Part shown: positions 1 through 11,219 of the stretch, piece after piece
Layout of the letters: every line of letters begins with the position of its first letter
Position numbering within the stretch: position 1 is the stretch's first letter
Assembly (NCBI RefSeq): GCF_963678635.1
Contig: NC_087063.1
Span: 660,287-724,286 of the forward strand
DNA length: 64,000 nucleotides
Direction: 5' to 3'
Source of the DNA: Symsagittifera roscoffensis
Taxonomy: Eukaryota; Xenacoelomorpha; Acoela; Convolutidae
The notes under the pieces: model-generated
Told to the model about the DNA's origin: nothing
Databases searched by the model: none
What the model saw: the letters and a program-made list of their open reading frames with translations, nothing else
Translations under genes and position numbers: made by a program

Positions 1-539
1 ATGTTTTGAATAACAAGAATGTTTAAACGATTAGAATTCACACTGAAGGCTTTCGCAAGTGACCGCTTCAGGTTCTCAAGTGACAAACGATTTGACTGGT
101 GAGATTTGTCCTTGAATCAATTTACTGCACTATAAGTAGATAATTAAGACATAGTTAAATAAAACATACATAAGTGAATAGAATAGAATGAGGTACCGAA
201 GGTCGCCTCATGACAATGGGCAAAAAATATCCATCTTATGCGCGATTCTCTCAAAACTTGCATGTGATGTCGGCGAAGGCACCTCAGTCAAACTTTTAAG
301 GTTAGTCGGCTAAAAAAAGGATATCACAAATTAAGTGTGAAGACTCTTTGCCCCTGGACAATTGGCCGTACTAAAATGCCCAAAATCACAACTTATCATA
401 TGCTAATCTAGTAATCTGCTTCGTATGACAAAATGTCGTTTTGCCCCACAAAGAACACTTTGATTTAATACTTTGATGTTCATACCGAGTAATTTTTAGA
501 ACCAGCAAGTGCTAACAATAAATTCAATTTGTTTTTTAG
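1..539. other. Non-coding stretch, probable intron end
   Basis: No coding region is recognisable here. The stretch ends in a pyrimidine-rich run followed by AG at 538-539 (ttgttttttag), which looks like a splice acceptor for the exon that starts at 540. Assignment as an intron is inference. Confidence 0.35.
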
Positions 540-598
540 ATATGAAAAAAACACTGATTGAAAATGGCTTGAGTGTAGTCCAAAAAAATCATCTAAGC
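540..598 (+). CDS. Left part of a host terminal exon, interrupted by element A
   Basis: An exon-like frame begins directly after a good acceptor (AG at 538-539) and reads MKKTLIENGLSVVQKNHLS from the ATG at 542. The frame ends at 598, exactly where the 5' LTR of element A starts. The last 13 bases (586-598) recur at 8772-8784 just after the scaffold gap, and there the same frame continues for 24 more codons to a stop. The simplest reading is one host exon split by an inserted block of about 8 kb. The product is not recognised. The exon is short, so a chance open frame remains possible, but the in-frame match across the insertion argues against it. Confidence 0.45.
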
Positions 599-813
599 TG
601 TTGTGATTTACATCATGTTTTGCAATTACTGCAAAACATATTAGTTTATTTAACTGGTCACTCTGATATGACCTTCATTGGCCATTCTCTCCGGCGGAGA
701 GAATGATCTCTCATTGTTTTAATGTTTTAACTTACCGACTAATTCATCTTAATTCCATATTCTGTTTAATAGTTTTAATTTAGAATTAGCTACAACAAAG
801 TAACATTTTATCA
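599..813 (+). repeat. 5' LTR of element A
   Basis: It starts TGTTGTGATT and ends TTTTATCA, giving TG...CA termini, and matches 7130-7344 base for base apart from scattered substitutions. Within it lies the palindrome-like ctctccggcggagag (689-703 region). As in other LTR elements it would hold promoter and RNA-end signals, but no clear TATA box or poly(A) signal could be fixed. Confidence 0.9.
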
Positions 814-2017
814 TGGCGCAGTCAACTAACGAATCTAACGTGAGAGGAATACCTCTTTTTGGCAAAACCATACGGTAGACCCCCCATTCCATGGGAAGAC
901 TGGAGTGATCTGTTTCAATTAGCTATAATTGCTAAGGAAACATAGACATAGAAAACCTACTCAATCCGTTGGAGAGACAACACCCACTACCTCCAAATTT
1001 GGAAAACCCGACGGACGGTGAAACAGATGCTCAAAGACGCTCGAGAATGGAAAGAAATACTCAAGAACAAAGACGTTACGACAAAGAAGAAACAGCTTCG
1101 ATAAAAACCGAAACCAAGAAATTTAACGGAATGCGAATAGAAGAAGCGGACAAAAAATTACGTTCAGTCTTATATCTAGCACTGGGAAACGAAGGAAAAA
1201 GGATCTTCGGACAAAAATTCACCAAGGTGAAAGTTTTACATATTTCCTTTAAACAATTCTGGGAATTCCTAGCGATCGCTTTCGTTAGAAAGACAAATGT
1301 CACATTTGAGCGACATAAACTGTTAAATAGAAAACAACGCGATAGAGAATCCCTCGAACAATTTTGGGGTGCTTTAGCAGAAATGGCAAAAAAGTGCGAC
1401 ATAACCGCAGGAGAAGAAGAGTGGATAAGAGATATTTTCATAAATAATATGAAAAACTACGACATCCAAAGGAAATTGTTAACAGAAACCCTCCCTCCAC
1501 GCAAAGCACTAAATGTAGCACTCATAGACGAAAAAGGAATTCTAAATCACTTGAAGTTAACTAACTATTTTAAATCCAACGGATCATCCGTACGCAAACC
1601 AACAACCATTTTAACGTCAAAAGAGAACCAACCCTTAACATCGAAAGAAGTAACAACTGTATGAAGTGTGGCGGATCATTCTCAAAAGGACACTTAGCAG
1701 TTTGCCCAGCAAAGGACACGACTTGTACTACTTGTAAATTCAAAGGGCACTTCACCAGACTTTGTAGATCTCGACGTAAAAATGTAAACATTGTAAGTAC
1801 TCAAATTGTAGACAATACAGATTTTAATCCGTCGGATATTCCGGATGTATATACTGACCACACGGATAGAAAATGTTGTGGCGTCATAAACGGATGGTCG
1901 GAATCTGGACAAAGCGAAAACGACGATTACTCTGTACTAAATGTAACTACGATTTTTGATAACGATGGAAAAGAATTGAAGAAATTACTGAACATTGGAC
2001 TCGGAAAAGAAAACTAA
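813..2017 (+). pseudogene. gag: gag of element A, frameshifted
   Basis: The start codon at 813-815 uses the last A of the LTR plus TG of the primer site, as in element B; the first residues MAQSTNESN parallel MAQPAVTKN there. A TAG follows at about 873. The frame shifts near 935 (IIAKET against IIAKDG in B), and a long open stretch runs 969-1664. A further frame (1661-2017) carries two zinc knuckles: CMKCGGSFSKGHLAVC, with unusual spacing, and the canonical C-x2-C-x4-H-x4-C CTTCKFKGHFTRLC. The capsid part keeps the RNVTFERHKLLNRKQ-type stretch (here KTNVTFERHKLLNRKQ) seen in B. The gag is broken and would not be made whole. Confidence 0.85.
814..821 (+). promoter_or_regulatory. Primer-binding site of element A
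   Basis: TGGCGCAG follows the LTR terminal CA directly, the usual position of a tRNA primer site. The same eight bases follow the 5' LTR of element B at 44734. The complementary tRNA 3' end would be CTGCGCCA. Which tRNA this is cannot be told from the window. Confidence 0.7.
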
Positions 2018-3367
2018 TTTTAAACATTCAAGTGGATTCAGCTAGCCCGGTGAGCTTCCTCAAGAAAAACGTACTACACGAATTAAAGTTACGCGACCCT
2101 TATTTGAAAATTTATCCGGTGGATAAGACAACTAGAGACCTCTACTGTGGATTCACAGATAATGCCATAAACATCACTGGAAAGGTGAAGCTCCCGATAT
2201 TTTCAAATGGTTGGTCAGACAATAACTGCCAATTCTTCTTAACCGAAGGACACGAGAGAAATATCTTAGGAAACGACAACCTTCCAAAAGTGGGGATAGA
2301 AGTCTCTCAGAAACACTTCCCACATTTCCAGACTAACAAACAGTGTAAGTCAATAAATTCCATCTCTCAAACAAACAAAGATAGGGAAATTCTGAATATA
2401 TCAAAATCATTCAAAAATTTATTCCTTCGGATCGGAAAAATTAAAAATCAGATGAAAATCACCCATTTTCACGAACCCTTAAAACCAATACAACAAAAGG
2501 GAAGACGAGTCCCCCTTCACTTACTGGACGCTGTAAAGACAAAACTCAATAGACTAAAAGCAGAGGGACATATTAAAAAATTAGAAAATTGCGATGAAGA
2601 CAGATTTATTAGCCCAATAGTCATTACTTGTAAAAAAGACAAATCCATCAAGTTAGCATTAGATTCCAAGTTCATAAACAAACAGATTTACAAGAACAAA
2701 TATCAAATACCAAACATTCACGAATTGGTAGACAATGTCGCGGCACAAATTACTAATGATTCCGTTGGAGAAGTGTGGTTTACTAACTTAGACGTAAAAA
2801 ATGCGTACAGCCAATTAGCACTGGATAAATTTACTAGCAACCAATATAACTTCAGTATCGTGGGCGGGTATCTACCAATTCTTAACTGGTTTTTACGGCC
2901 TAGGGGATATGCCTAACGAATTTCAAAGAGTAATGGACTCTACGTTAGGTTCAATCCCATTTACTAACTGTTACTTAGACGACATTTTAATCTCTTCCAA
3001 AGGAACATTCTTAGACCACAAGAATATTGTGTTAAAAATTTTATCTACCCTCGACGAATATAACTTCGCTGTAAAATGGTCAAAATGTAAATTCTTTCAA
3101 AAAGAAATAGAATGGTTGGGATTCAAAATCTCTAAATCAGGAATTACCCCGTTATTCGACAAATCGAAAGCCATAAAAGATTTATCTATTCCGAAGAATT
3201 TGAAAGAACTACGTTCATTTTTTGGTTCTACAAACCAATACATTAAATTTGTCCCAAATTTAGCATCCTTAGGAAGCCCACTCCGACCGCTCCTAAATAA
3301 AAAATCAATATTCCAATGGAATGACGACCATACCAAAGCTTTTGAAAAATTAAAGAAGAAATCGTAA
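2018..3367 (+). pseudogene. pol: Protease and reverse transcriptase of element A, broken
   Basis: Stops at 2015-2021 separate this from gag. The aspartic protease active site, DTG in element B, reads DSA here (codons from 2035), so the conserved Gly is lost. The reverse transcriptase shows SPIVIT, LDVKNAYSQ and NFSIVGG, then a frameshift at about 2890-2916 inside the region that reads FYGLTDMP in B. It continues at 2909 with GDMPNEFQ and the catalytic box YLDD. A third shift near 3356 ends this frame at 3367. The fold is easy to recognise, but no functional polymerase could result. Confidence 0.88.
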
Positions 3368-5753
3368 ACCTAACGGAGAATACCCATTTCGACGTAAAAC
3401 GTAAAACTAGAGTAAAAACTGACGCGTCACATAATGGACTCGGAGCTTCGCTCGAACAACTCCACGGGAACGATTGGAAAACTATCTCATTTGCTTCACG
3501 CTTTTTAAACCCACACGAGTCTAAATATTCTACGAACGAGCTCGAACTACTAGGGGTTGTATGGGCTGTCGAACATTATAAGAACTACCTTTACGGATCA
3601 GATTTCGAAGTAATTACCGATCACAAAGCCTTATTATCCGCCCTTTCACCAAACCACGGAAACAAAACATACCACAGTAGACTAACAAGATGGGTAGACA
3701 GATTATTACCGTTTAATTTCACAATCAAACATATGGCAGGAAAAGACATGGGTTTCACTGACCTTATTTCTAGAATTCCATCCGGAAAAGCCCTTCCAAT
3801 ATCACATTACGACGAGGAATTCGTAGTAGCAAATATTAACAAGATTAATAAATCATTAAATACGTCGGAGAAAATAAGAACTACCTGCTCAGCCATTGGT
3901 TCTAATCTGGAAAATTCCAATTACGCTTTATTACGTAATTACCTAATAGCAGCAGTACTAAAACTTTTTAATTCGTCTTTTCCAATTTGTTCATTTAATC
4001 ATAAAAGAACAGAATTTTGTACCTCAAATTGCATTCCAACGGATTATTCTAATACAAATTCATTAATTATTTCCATTTCTAACTCCGCATTTCTTTATTT
4101 TTTAATCTTTAATCATAGTTTTATTAAATCACCTGTAGATAAAAAAATTGTAGATACTGTTAATATGAATAATAAGAATATTGTAATTAATCCCATCACT
4201 TCCGGTATTTCTGTAGATTTAGATTTCCAGCTCTTACCAGATCATGCTAATCTCGTTAAAAAATACCGTGAAAATTTGAAGTTGCCGGATCGACCCTTGG
4301 ATTTAAATATTTTATTTAACGCCAAATTAGTAGCTCTCTTGACTGAAGACGATCCCATGCTAAGCCCAATTGTTAAAGCACTTCAAAATAAGGTGGAGAA
4401 GATTAATGCAGATTCTCCGTATTTCAAACATTTTACTCGCGACCTACACGAATCCGACGGATTAATCTATATGGACGGCAAACTCGTTATTCCATTTACT
4501 TTAGGAAACGCGATGATGAAGACCCTTCACGAAACACATCCAGGCCAATTTGGAATGAAATATTTGGCCCAATACATCTGGTGGCCCCATATTAATAGAC
4601 AAATTTACTTTCACGGAATAAATTGCTCCGAGTGTACATCGGCGGGTAAGAATTTGAAAACTGTTATCCCTAATTCACAAATTAGTGAACTTCCTCCATT
4701 ATCGGAACCAAACGAAGAACTTAATTTAGATTTCGCTGGTCCTTTGGATTCTTATTGAGGGCAAATAAATACATTCTACTTTGCATCGACAGATTTTCTA
4801 CATTTCCGTCGGCAAAAATTACATCATCTACTTCTTCAAAAACAGTTATAGAATTTTTACAAGACTACATATTCTTACACGGAATACCTTATTCTATAAG
4901 GGTTGATCATGCTACCTGCTTTACAAGCCAAGACTTTAAATTATTCTGCGATTCCAACAACATCAAAATAATCTTTTGTACAGTAGGCGACCATCGTTCC
5001 AACGGATTAGTCGAAAAACTAGTACACACTGTGAAAGTCAAACTACTGGCTATTTCAAAAGAACATCATAAATGTACACTGCAAAATGCCGTTTCAAAAA
5101 TCATCTGGAATTTACGCTCTACCTATCAATCAAAAATTATATGTTCACCATTCGAGATTCACTATAACCGAAAACCAAATACTATTTGGAAACAATTAGC
5201 TTCTGGTAAACCCTCCTTTGGAATTTTAGACAAAGGGAAATCAATACTGTCTAAGGAACGAGATAAGGATTGGAATGCGGATGATAGACTAGAGGACGGC
5301 TACAAGGACAATTTGATAGCCAAGAAGAACCAGATCCCGACTGAAAAAGGCTACGACACAGACTATGCTTCTTCCTCGAAAATCACCTCCAATAGACAAC
5401 TAATCAAAAGTCCATTCAAAGGTAAAATCCTTCGGCAATCTAACGGTAACATAAACCGAGACTATTTCTATAAGGAACTAAATAAAAGAATTATAAATTC
5501 ATCCACTTCGACAGTAGAGTTATCCGACGGAAAAATAATACAAAAATCCGACATTGCTATTCCGATTTCTACCTCAAATAAAATCAGACCTTTTAAAGGA
5601 AACATTTCATTCCCGTATTTTCCTAATGCTAATGTTGAAGTAGGTCAGAAACAGGAAGGCCCAACACGGAAACCAAGATCAAAAAAGCCAACCAAAAAAA
5701 TGACTAGACAGTTGGATCCGACCCCTTCCGACAACTTAACTAGGACAACTTAA
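3358..5753 (+). pseudogene. pol: RNase H and integrase of element A, one frameshift
   Basis: The RNase H frame is open from 3358 and has no ATG of its own, as expected inside a polyprotein. It shows KTDASHNGLGA, NELELLGVVWAVEH and TDHKAL. The same frame runs into the integrase zinc region (LHETHPGQFGM with NCSECTSAG) and the first catalytic Asp in LNLDFAGPL. A one-base shift at 4755-4758 moves to the next frame, which holds the second Asp (VDHATCF) and the Glu (GLVEKLVHTVKVKL). An SH3-like integrase tail (TVELSDGKIIQKSDIAIP) follows at about 5515-5570. All three catalytic residues survive, but in two frames. Confidence 0.88.
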
Positions 5754-6626
5754 CTAGGACACTCATATCAGGGTCATCTCACAAATCTACAAGACAAACA
5801 CGCCACGCAAAGAAGTCTTCAACTCCACCAGGTTACCTTGCTTCGGATGAATCTATGCTAATTCCTTCGGATATTTCGCTTACTAGCGAATGGGAATGGA
5901 TAGCGGGCGGTTTTCCTTGTAGAGACGTAGCCAGAGAACGCTTTATTTCAGACTCAAATACACCTCACCTCTCAATCGAAAAAAAATTCTAATTCCGCTA
6001 TAACAAATCCTGAAATAAAATCTGAGATTTTAGAAAACGACATTGATCCTAACATAGAACAACCTATGGAATAATCTTACGAGTGCCCAATAAGCATAAT
6101 ACCCGCTGGCCGAACACCTAGTACTGCGGAACAGAGAACAGTGAACCAGGGAGGGGACAAAGACACCATTGAACAACAGGACCTGCAAGACGAGTGTAAT
6201 CCAACGGACAACAACTCTGTTACAGATTTCCCGGTCTACGAGATAAACGACTCAACTGACGAGTGCACTGTACCTCCCAATCCTACTATCATATCTGGTA
6301 AAATTCCTCCTACCATCCGCCGTTCTAGTAGAAATGTCGGCCCACCAAAATTTTATGGCAAAAGTTATTTTATTGATGCCGTAGAAAACATTCAAGAAGC
6401 CTCCGGTTCGGCGACCGATCCTATCGTGATTGAAATTGAGGAATCACACGAGACCGACAACAAGACGACTCCGGCGGAGTTAATTGTTCTAGACTCAAGT
6501 CCAACATCTTCAGACCAAATGTCAACCTCATCAACGGACGAATCGCTGAGGATGGAATTAGAAAATTTTGGAGATCATTCTGATCTAGATAGTGAATTTT
6601 TTAATAACGAACTTGAAACTTTCTAA
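5754..6626 (+). pseudogene. C-terminal polyprotein tail of element A
   Basis: After the integrase frame stops at 5753, decayed sequence is followed by a 161-codon open frame at 6141-6626. It is rich in Asp, Glu, Ser and Thr and contains PPTIRRSSRNVGPPKFYGKS. Element B has a similar RRSTRSRKSTLAGKFG stretch about residues 1979-1992 of its polyprotein, inside a long acidic tail. This therefore looks like the same C-terminal extension. Its function is unknown; a chromatin-contacting role would be speculation. Confidence 0.6.
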
Positions 6627-7129
6627 ATGATTATAAATCTTTGTAAACATTTTGCTTTACCCTAATTCTGTTATATTGGCATATCAAGGAGCACATATTA
6701 CCCTATAAACCGGTGCTAATCTTCAGGTATCAAAATGTTCTTCAGTAATCTTGAGTACTCTATCAAATCCTTCGGATAAACCATCAGTAAAGGAAAACAT
6801 CATCTGGTGCTCTTATAATTTCTCTAAGCTGACTTCTCTATAGTTTGTGTTTCGCAAATCATTGATTCACCCATAAAACTTGGCGACAACTTCTTCGCAT
6901 TCTAACCTCTTAAACCCAGCCCTTATCCGTCGGAATCCAGATAATCATTTCTCAGTTATAGTTATTGAATTTAATCACATAGAGGCGCTTCAGTTAGTGT
7001 CAGTTCCTTATTTACGGCGCTTAATTTTTTCTTTTCCTAGTCCTTAAAGGGGGAGAAAGGAGTCAGACTTAGTTAGTCATTGTGCTTTATTTTATTCGTA
7101 ATTTAAAATTTTTTTCCTGCTTAGGGGAA
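6627..7129 (+). other. 3' untranslated part of element A with polypurine tract
   Basis: No gene is seen. A purine run aaagggggagaaagga lies at about 7046-7061, and a shorter one (aggggaa) sits directly before the 3' LTR at 7130. Either could prime plus-strand synthesis; the one adjoining the LTR has the usual position. Confidence 0.5.
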
Positions 7130-7344
7130 TGTTGTGATTTACATCATGTTTTGCAATTACTGCAAAACATATTAGTTTATTTAACTGGTCACTCTGACAT
7201 GACCTTCATTGGCCATTCTCTCCGGCGGAGAGAATGATCTCTCATTGTTTTAATGTTTTAACTTAACGACTAATTCATCTTAATTCCATATTCTTTTTAA
7301 TAGTTTTAATTTAGAATTAGCTACAACAAAGTAATATTTTATCA
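7130..7344 (+). repeat. 3' LTR of element A
   Basis: A direct copy of 599-813 with a few substitutions, for example at the bases matching 678, 735 and 804. It ends ATTTTATCA and is followed by atgac, which does not match the left flank. Confidence 0.9.
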
Positions 7345-7700
7345 ATGACAAAATTACTATCTTATAATTTTCAGACATGAAAATTGTATGATAAGCATTT
7401 TTTATCAAACATTTTTTATCATTTTTTTAATGACCAGAAAGCTTCAAAAGAGGCAATTAGACTAAAAATGTTCATTAAAAATTTTTAAAACACTTTTAAA
7501 ATTTTGTATGAATTCTTCATATATGAAACTGCATGATAAGCATTTTTCTCCTATGGACGCCACCCCGGGCAGTTTTGAGTTATAAGTTTTTGATCAAAGC
7601 TTCAACAAAAACGACCATTATTTCGAATTTTTCGTTTTGTTTTCTTTATAATCTCCAAATAAAAAACCAGTGAAAAGGAATTACCAGCTACTTAATGTTG
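7345..7700. repeat. Short dispersed motif region, no gene
   Basis: The motif (g)aaattgtatgataagcattttt occurs around 7380-7400 and in altered form at 7525-7550. The same motif recurs several times at 59.2-59.9 kb, so this is a fragment of a dispersed repeat. No coding frame is recognisable. Confidence 0.5.
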
Positions 7701-7728
7701 AAAGTGACAATATTTAAATGTTTGCGTA

Positions 7729-7928
7729 GCAGTATTTAGACAAGGCGTATTCAGACTCGTCATTAAGCAGACAAATACTATTTGTAAGCAAATCAGAACC
7801 GAGACAAGGAAAAATTTGAAAAAATATTTATTTCACAAACTTGCATCCCATGTCGATTCGGATTGGCTAAAACAGTGTTTTCTTTTGCTCACTGACGAGT
7901 ATGAAATAGCGGTTGTCTAAATACAGAC
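7729..7928. repeat. About 200-bp imperfect hairpin (MITE-like)
   Basis: The left arm from CAGTATTTAGACAA at 7730 pairs with the right arm ending TTGTCTAAATACAG at 7926, and similarity extends along nearly the full length of both arms (for example gactcgtcattaagc with gctcactgacgagta). CGTA occurs at both outer edges and may be a target duplication. There is no coding frame. It resembles a foldback MITE; the superfamily is not clear. Confidence 0.65.
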
Positions 7929-7974
7929 CGTAATTCCATTTAAATATATCATAATTTGCGTTTTACGCTTTTGC

Positions 7975-8150
7975 GCTTAAAGTTAATTTGCCGCGTACGC
8001 TTAGAGTTAATTTGCCGCTAACCTTTTTGTTAAGATGAAATGCATTCCGCGTTCATTTGAGTTAATTTTCCCCGTACGCTTAGATTTATTTTGCTGCTTG
8101 CCTTTTTATTAAGATGAAATTCATTCCGCGTTCATTATCCCAATTTTTAC
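7975..8150 (+). repeat. Diverged tandem duplication, period about 79 bp
   Basis: The unit beginning cgtacgctta at 7994 is repeated at 8073. Both are followed by a stretch ending aagatgaaat(g/t)cattccgcgttcatt. There is no gene in it. Confidence 0.6.
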
Positions 8151-8571
8151 AAACATGCAATTTTTTATCCCTTCATACAAACAAAGAACAATCGCAGTTG
8201 AAATATCTGTTATAATGGGCACCAAGCCAATGTTTTTATTTTGATGGAGTCTTTTTTCCAAAAACGGCCAATTGAAAAGTCGCAAAAGTTCCCGGAGAAG
8301 AAATAACTACGCCAGCTTAAATATTACGTTTAGCTTATTAGATTTTTTTTTTGTAGTTAGAGGAACGACGGCGAGAAATTAAATACAACAACAACAAAAC
8401 TGCATGTATCAGGACAATCCTTCAATGTTCCGACTCTTCTTTTGAAAAAGAAATTTTGTAAAACCTCCTTTGACCGAGTGCAACACCCCATACTTCTACA
8501 ACTGTTATACTATTAGAACCGAAACTACGGAGCACGCAGCACCTATTTGAATTGCAACAACTTTGTCCTAC

Positions 8572-8771
8572 NNNNNNNNNNNNNNNNNNNNNNNNNNNNN
8601 NNNNNNNNNNNNNNNNNNNNNNNNNNNNNNNNNNNNNNNNNNNNNNNNNNNNNNNNNNNNNNNNNNNNNNNNNNNNNNNNNNNNNNNNNNNNNNNNNNNN
8701 NNNNNNNNNNNNNNNNNNNNNNNNNNNNNNNNNNNNNNNNNNNNNNNNNNNNNNNNNNNNNNNNNNNNNNN
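8572..8771. other. Scaffold gap of 200 N
   Basis: Exactly 200 unknown bases, which suggests a placeholder of fixed size. The true length and content are unknown. Open frames drawn through it are meaningless. Confidence 0.99.
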
Positions 8772-8856
8772 AAATCATCTAAGCCATGTTTTATGTCAAT
8801 TAAGTTCTGACAAAAATCTACAAGTAGCGCTATTGAAGCAGAGTTCAGCACCCTAA
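8772..8856 (+). CDS. Right part of the split host terminal exon
   Basis: Bases 8772-8784 repeat 586-598 exactly. The frame then continues HVLCQLSSDKNLQVALLKQS and ends at the TAA at 8854-8856. Phase and register match the left exon part at 540-598, so the two would read as one terminal exon if the intervening block were absent. The product is unknown. Confidence 0.45.
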
Positions 8857-11200
8857 TAATTTATATTTTGCGCCATAGCTTAAAACTTTTCTCTGTAAAC
8901 ATACTCTTCTTATTTAATAGGAGTCAAATTACGTGCGAAATATCTCAACAAAATAAACGCTCATAACTCTGTTTTTAGACTGTTTGATTATAATTGAAGT
9001 TGAACTTAAGTAGCTTAAAACCTTTTCAGCAAAATAGCACCTAACACTTATAGGAAAGTGTGCACTTGATTGATTGAATAAGTGTTTTTCAGACTCTGTA
9101 TCTTGGTGGAATTATGGGATTGCACTTGTTGTATTTGTAGCCCCCAATGAGCCCCTTTTGGTTTCAACTGTCAGAAACAACTTCAAAACAAGGCTGGCTA
9201 GGTTGAATTATTTTTGTGTGGGGCTCTCCCGAGGTGACCGAACCACCCGGTCAAACAAGTGATAAATGATCCTCTCTCTCAATTTTTGTCTGCATATTGT
9301 CAGTCAGCACCGGCACTGTTCCCAACAAGTGCGGATTATCCTAAATTCTCCGGATCTGCTTGACAAGCTCGCCCAATGAAGCAAATAAATCAATACCTTC
9401 TGATATGCACACCAAGTTCGACCGCGGTTAGCACGCCGTCAGTTACTTTTTCCATATATTCATTCAGCAGAATGGAGTTAATGTGGATTAATAATTATTT
9501 TTTTAAATTAATTGATCATAGGTATAATATGAAATTGTTTTAAGGGTGGTGTGTTTTCTTTTTCCACCAAAGCTTTGAAAAATCTCCTGCTGTGGCATTC
9601 CTTCTGCGGTGAGAGACATCGGTGGTCGTAAGAGAGTTAAGATGCAGCCATTTTGGTGTCCTATAAAATCGTATTCATAAAAAAAATAACTAAAAAAGTA
9701 TACATATATGAAGAAAAAACAAAAAAAAACTAGTTTTATATTTACTAAAAAAGGAAATATGAAAATTTTTTTATTGCTAGCATTTTAACGTGTGCTCTTT
9801 GGAGCATTTTACTGTGAAAATCATTTGAAGTGGACTTCAAAGTTAATCCAGAGCGGGATGGTAAGTCGATCGGCTCTCAGATAGTTTGCCATTTGACCTG
9901 TCCTCTTTGATTATGAAACTTGACTGAATTTTGCGCGTCGGTCTCTCTGCGTAGAAAATAGACGCCACCACCTTTGCTGTTGCGGCTGTCCTTCAGAGCT
10001 TATCTCGTTCCCACTTGTGATAATCCCAAAGCACAACTGACTCGATCCACTTCCTCTCAATTGTGAAGACTGTCGTGGCCCTTTCAATTACTCAGCAAAG
10101 AATATTCACTTATGAATTTATTACTTCCAGCTGTAAGCCTCAGTATTTGTTTTCGTGATCGGTAAATTAGATTGGTTTTTGTCTTCTTTTCTCACTACAA
10201 TCTGAAAGGTTTGCGATTATTTCAAGAGTACATGGAAACAACCCTCTTAAATTCTTTTGAGTTAATTTTTTGGTCTAAATGAAACAAGTATGCTTGATGA
10301 AGTTTCGTTTTTTTTTTTGCAGAATCATCTTTTTCTCGAATATTTGATGGCAAATTGACAGAAGAAAAAAGGTATTATGTTTTAAATTTTTAATGAACCC
10401 TCTTCTGAATTCTGAAGTATGAGACTGCTGTGTCATTTGACAGTATTTAAAAGGCATTTGATAGCTCCTCTTTTTTTTTGAAAAACATCACTAATTGGTT
10501 CAAATTACGAGCTAGAATTCATTTTCATAGGCAGAAAAAAAATAGAAATATTTAAATTAATTAACTCTCATCAGCTCTGCTTTTTGTTATTTTTTGGGAT
10601 GGTGGTAAAATTTATCGATAATCTCCTTTAATAAAAAACCGATAATCGAAGTTTTATTAGTCGCTGAAATCTGCAGTTATTTCTTAATCTTCTGTTTTGT
10701 TGCGCAGTTTGAAGAATGTAACGAAATTTTCAAGCCTCCTTTTGCTTTTCTCTTTTCAAAAGTGGATTTGAGAAACCATCGTTTTCTTTTTCTTTTGTTT
10801 TTCAGTTTAGTTTCATGCGAGGTGAGGCTATTATTATTCACAACTCTGATCTGATTATTATTCAACGTGCATATCTAAATGTTGAGAACTGTCCTGATCT
10901 AATGCAAGCCACTCCCATAGTATTTCCACCGCCACTATCAAATCAGTGAATTTTTATAGATTATGAAATTTCTGAACAACTTTTTCCTGATTTATATTTA
11001 TCATCTTTACCTATTTATCATCTTACTTTGTCTTGTTTATGTTATGTTAATGCTTTCTAGTCTGTCATTTGCATTTGAAGCGGAGCGTGTAGTTAGTTCT
11101 TTGATGTCTACATTCAGATTTCCCGCGGATATTCATTGTTGTTCCCACCATTTGAAAAAAGGGGAGGAACTTTGTATTCAAGTGTGTTTTAGTTTTTTTG
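8857..11200. other. AT-rich non-coding region
   Basis: No gene, RNA gene or element could be supported. Open frames here are short and consist mostly of Phe, Lys, Ile and Asn runs, as expected for AT-rich non-coding DNA. Confidence 0.6.
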
Positions 11201-11219
11201 AAACTTCTTTTCTCGCTTT

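Larger units (their letters stand above)
599..7344 (+). mobile_element. Ty3/gypsy LTR retrotransposon A, decayed
   Basis: Two direct LTRs of 215 bp (599-813 and 7130-7344, constant offset 6531) enclose gag, protease, reverse transcriptase, RNase H and integrase remnants in the order typical of Ty3/gypsy. The LTRs differ at only a few bases, yet the coding region is broken by stops and frameshifts near 870, 935, 1660, 2017, 2890, 3358, 4756 and 5753. The protein is clearly related to that of element B at 44.7-51.3 kb, with a collinear domain order and the same start and primer-site design. The bases flanking the two LTRs (taagc left, atgac right) do not form a target-site duplication, so the right side may be rearranged. 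The element cannot make a complete polyprotein. Confidence 0.92.

Noticed and set aside
8422-8856. Several open frames crossing the run of N
   Set aside because: They consist mostly of unknown residues. Only the part after 8772 has sequence support.
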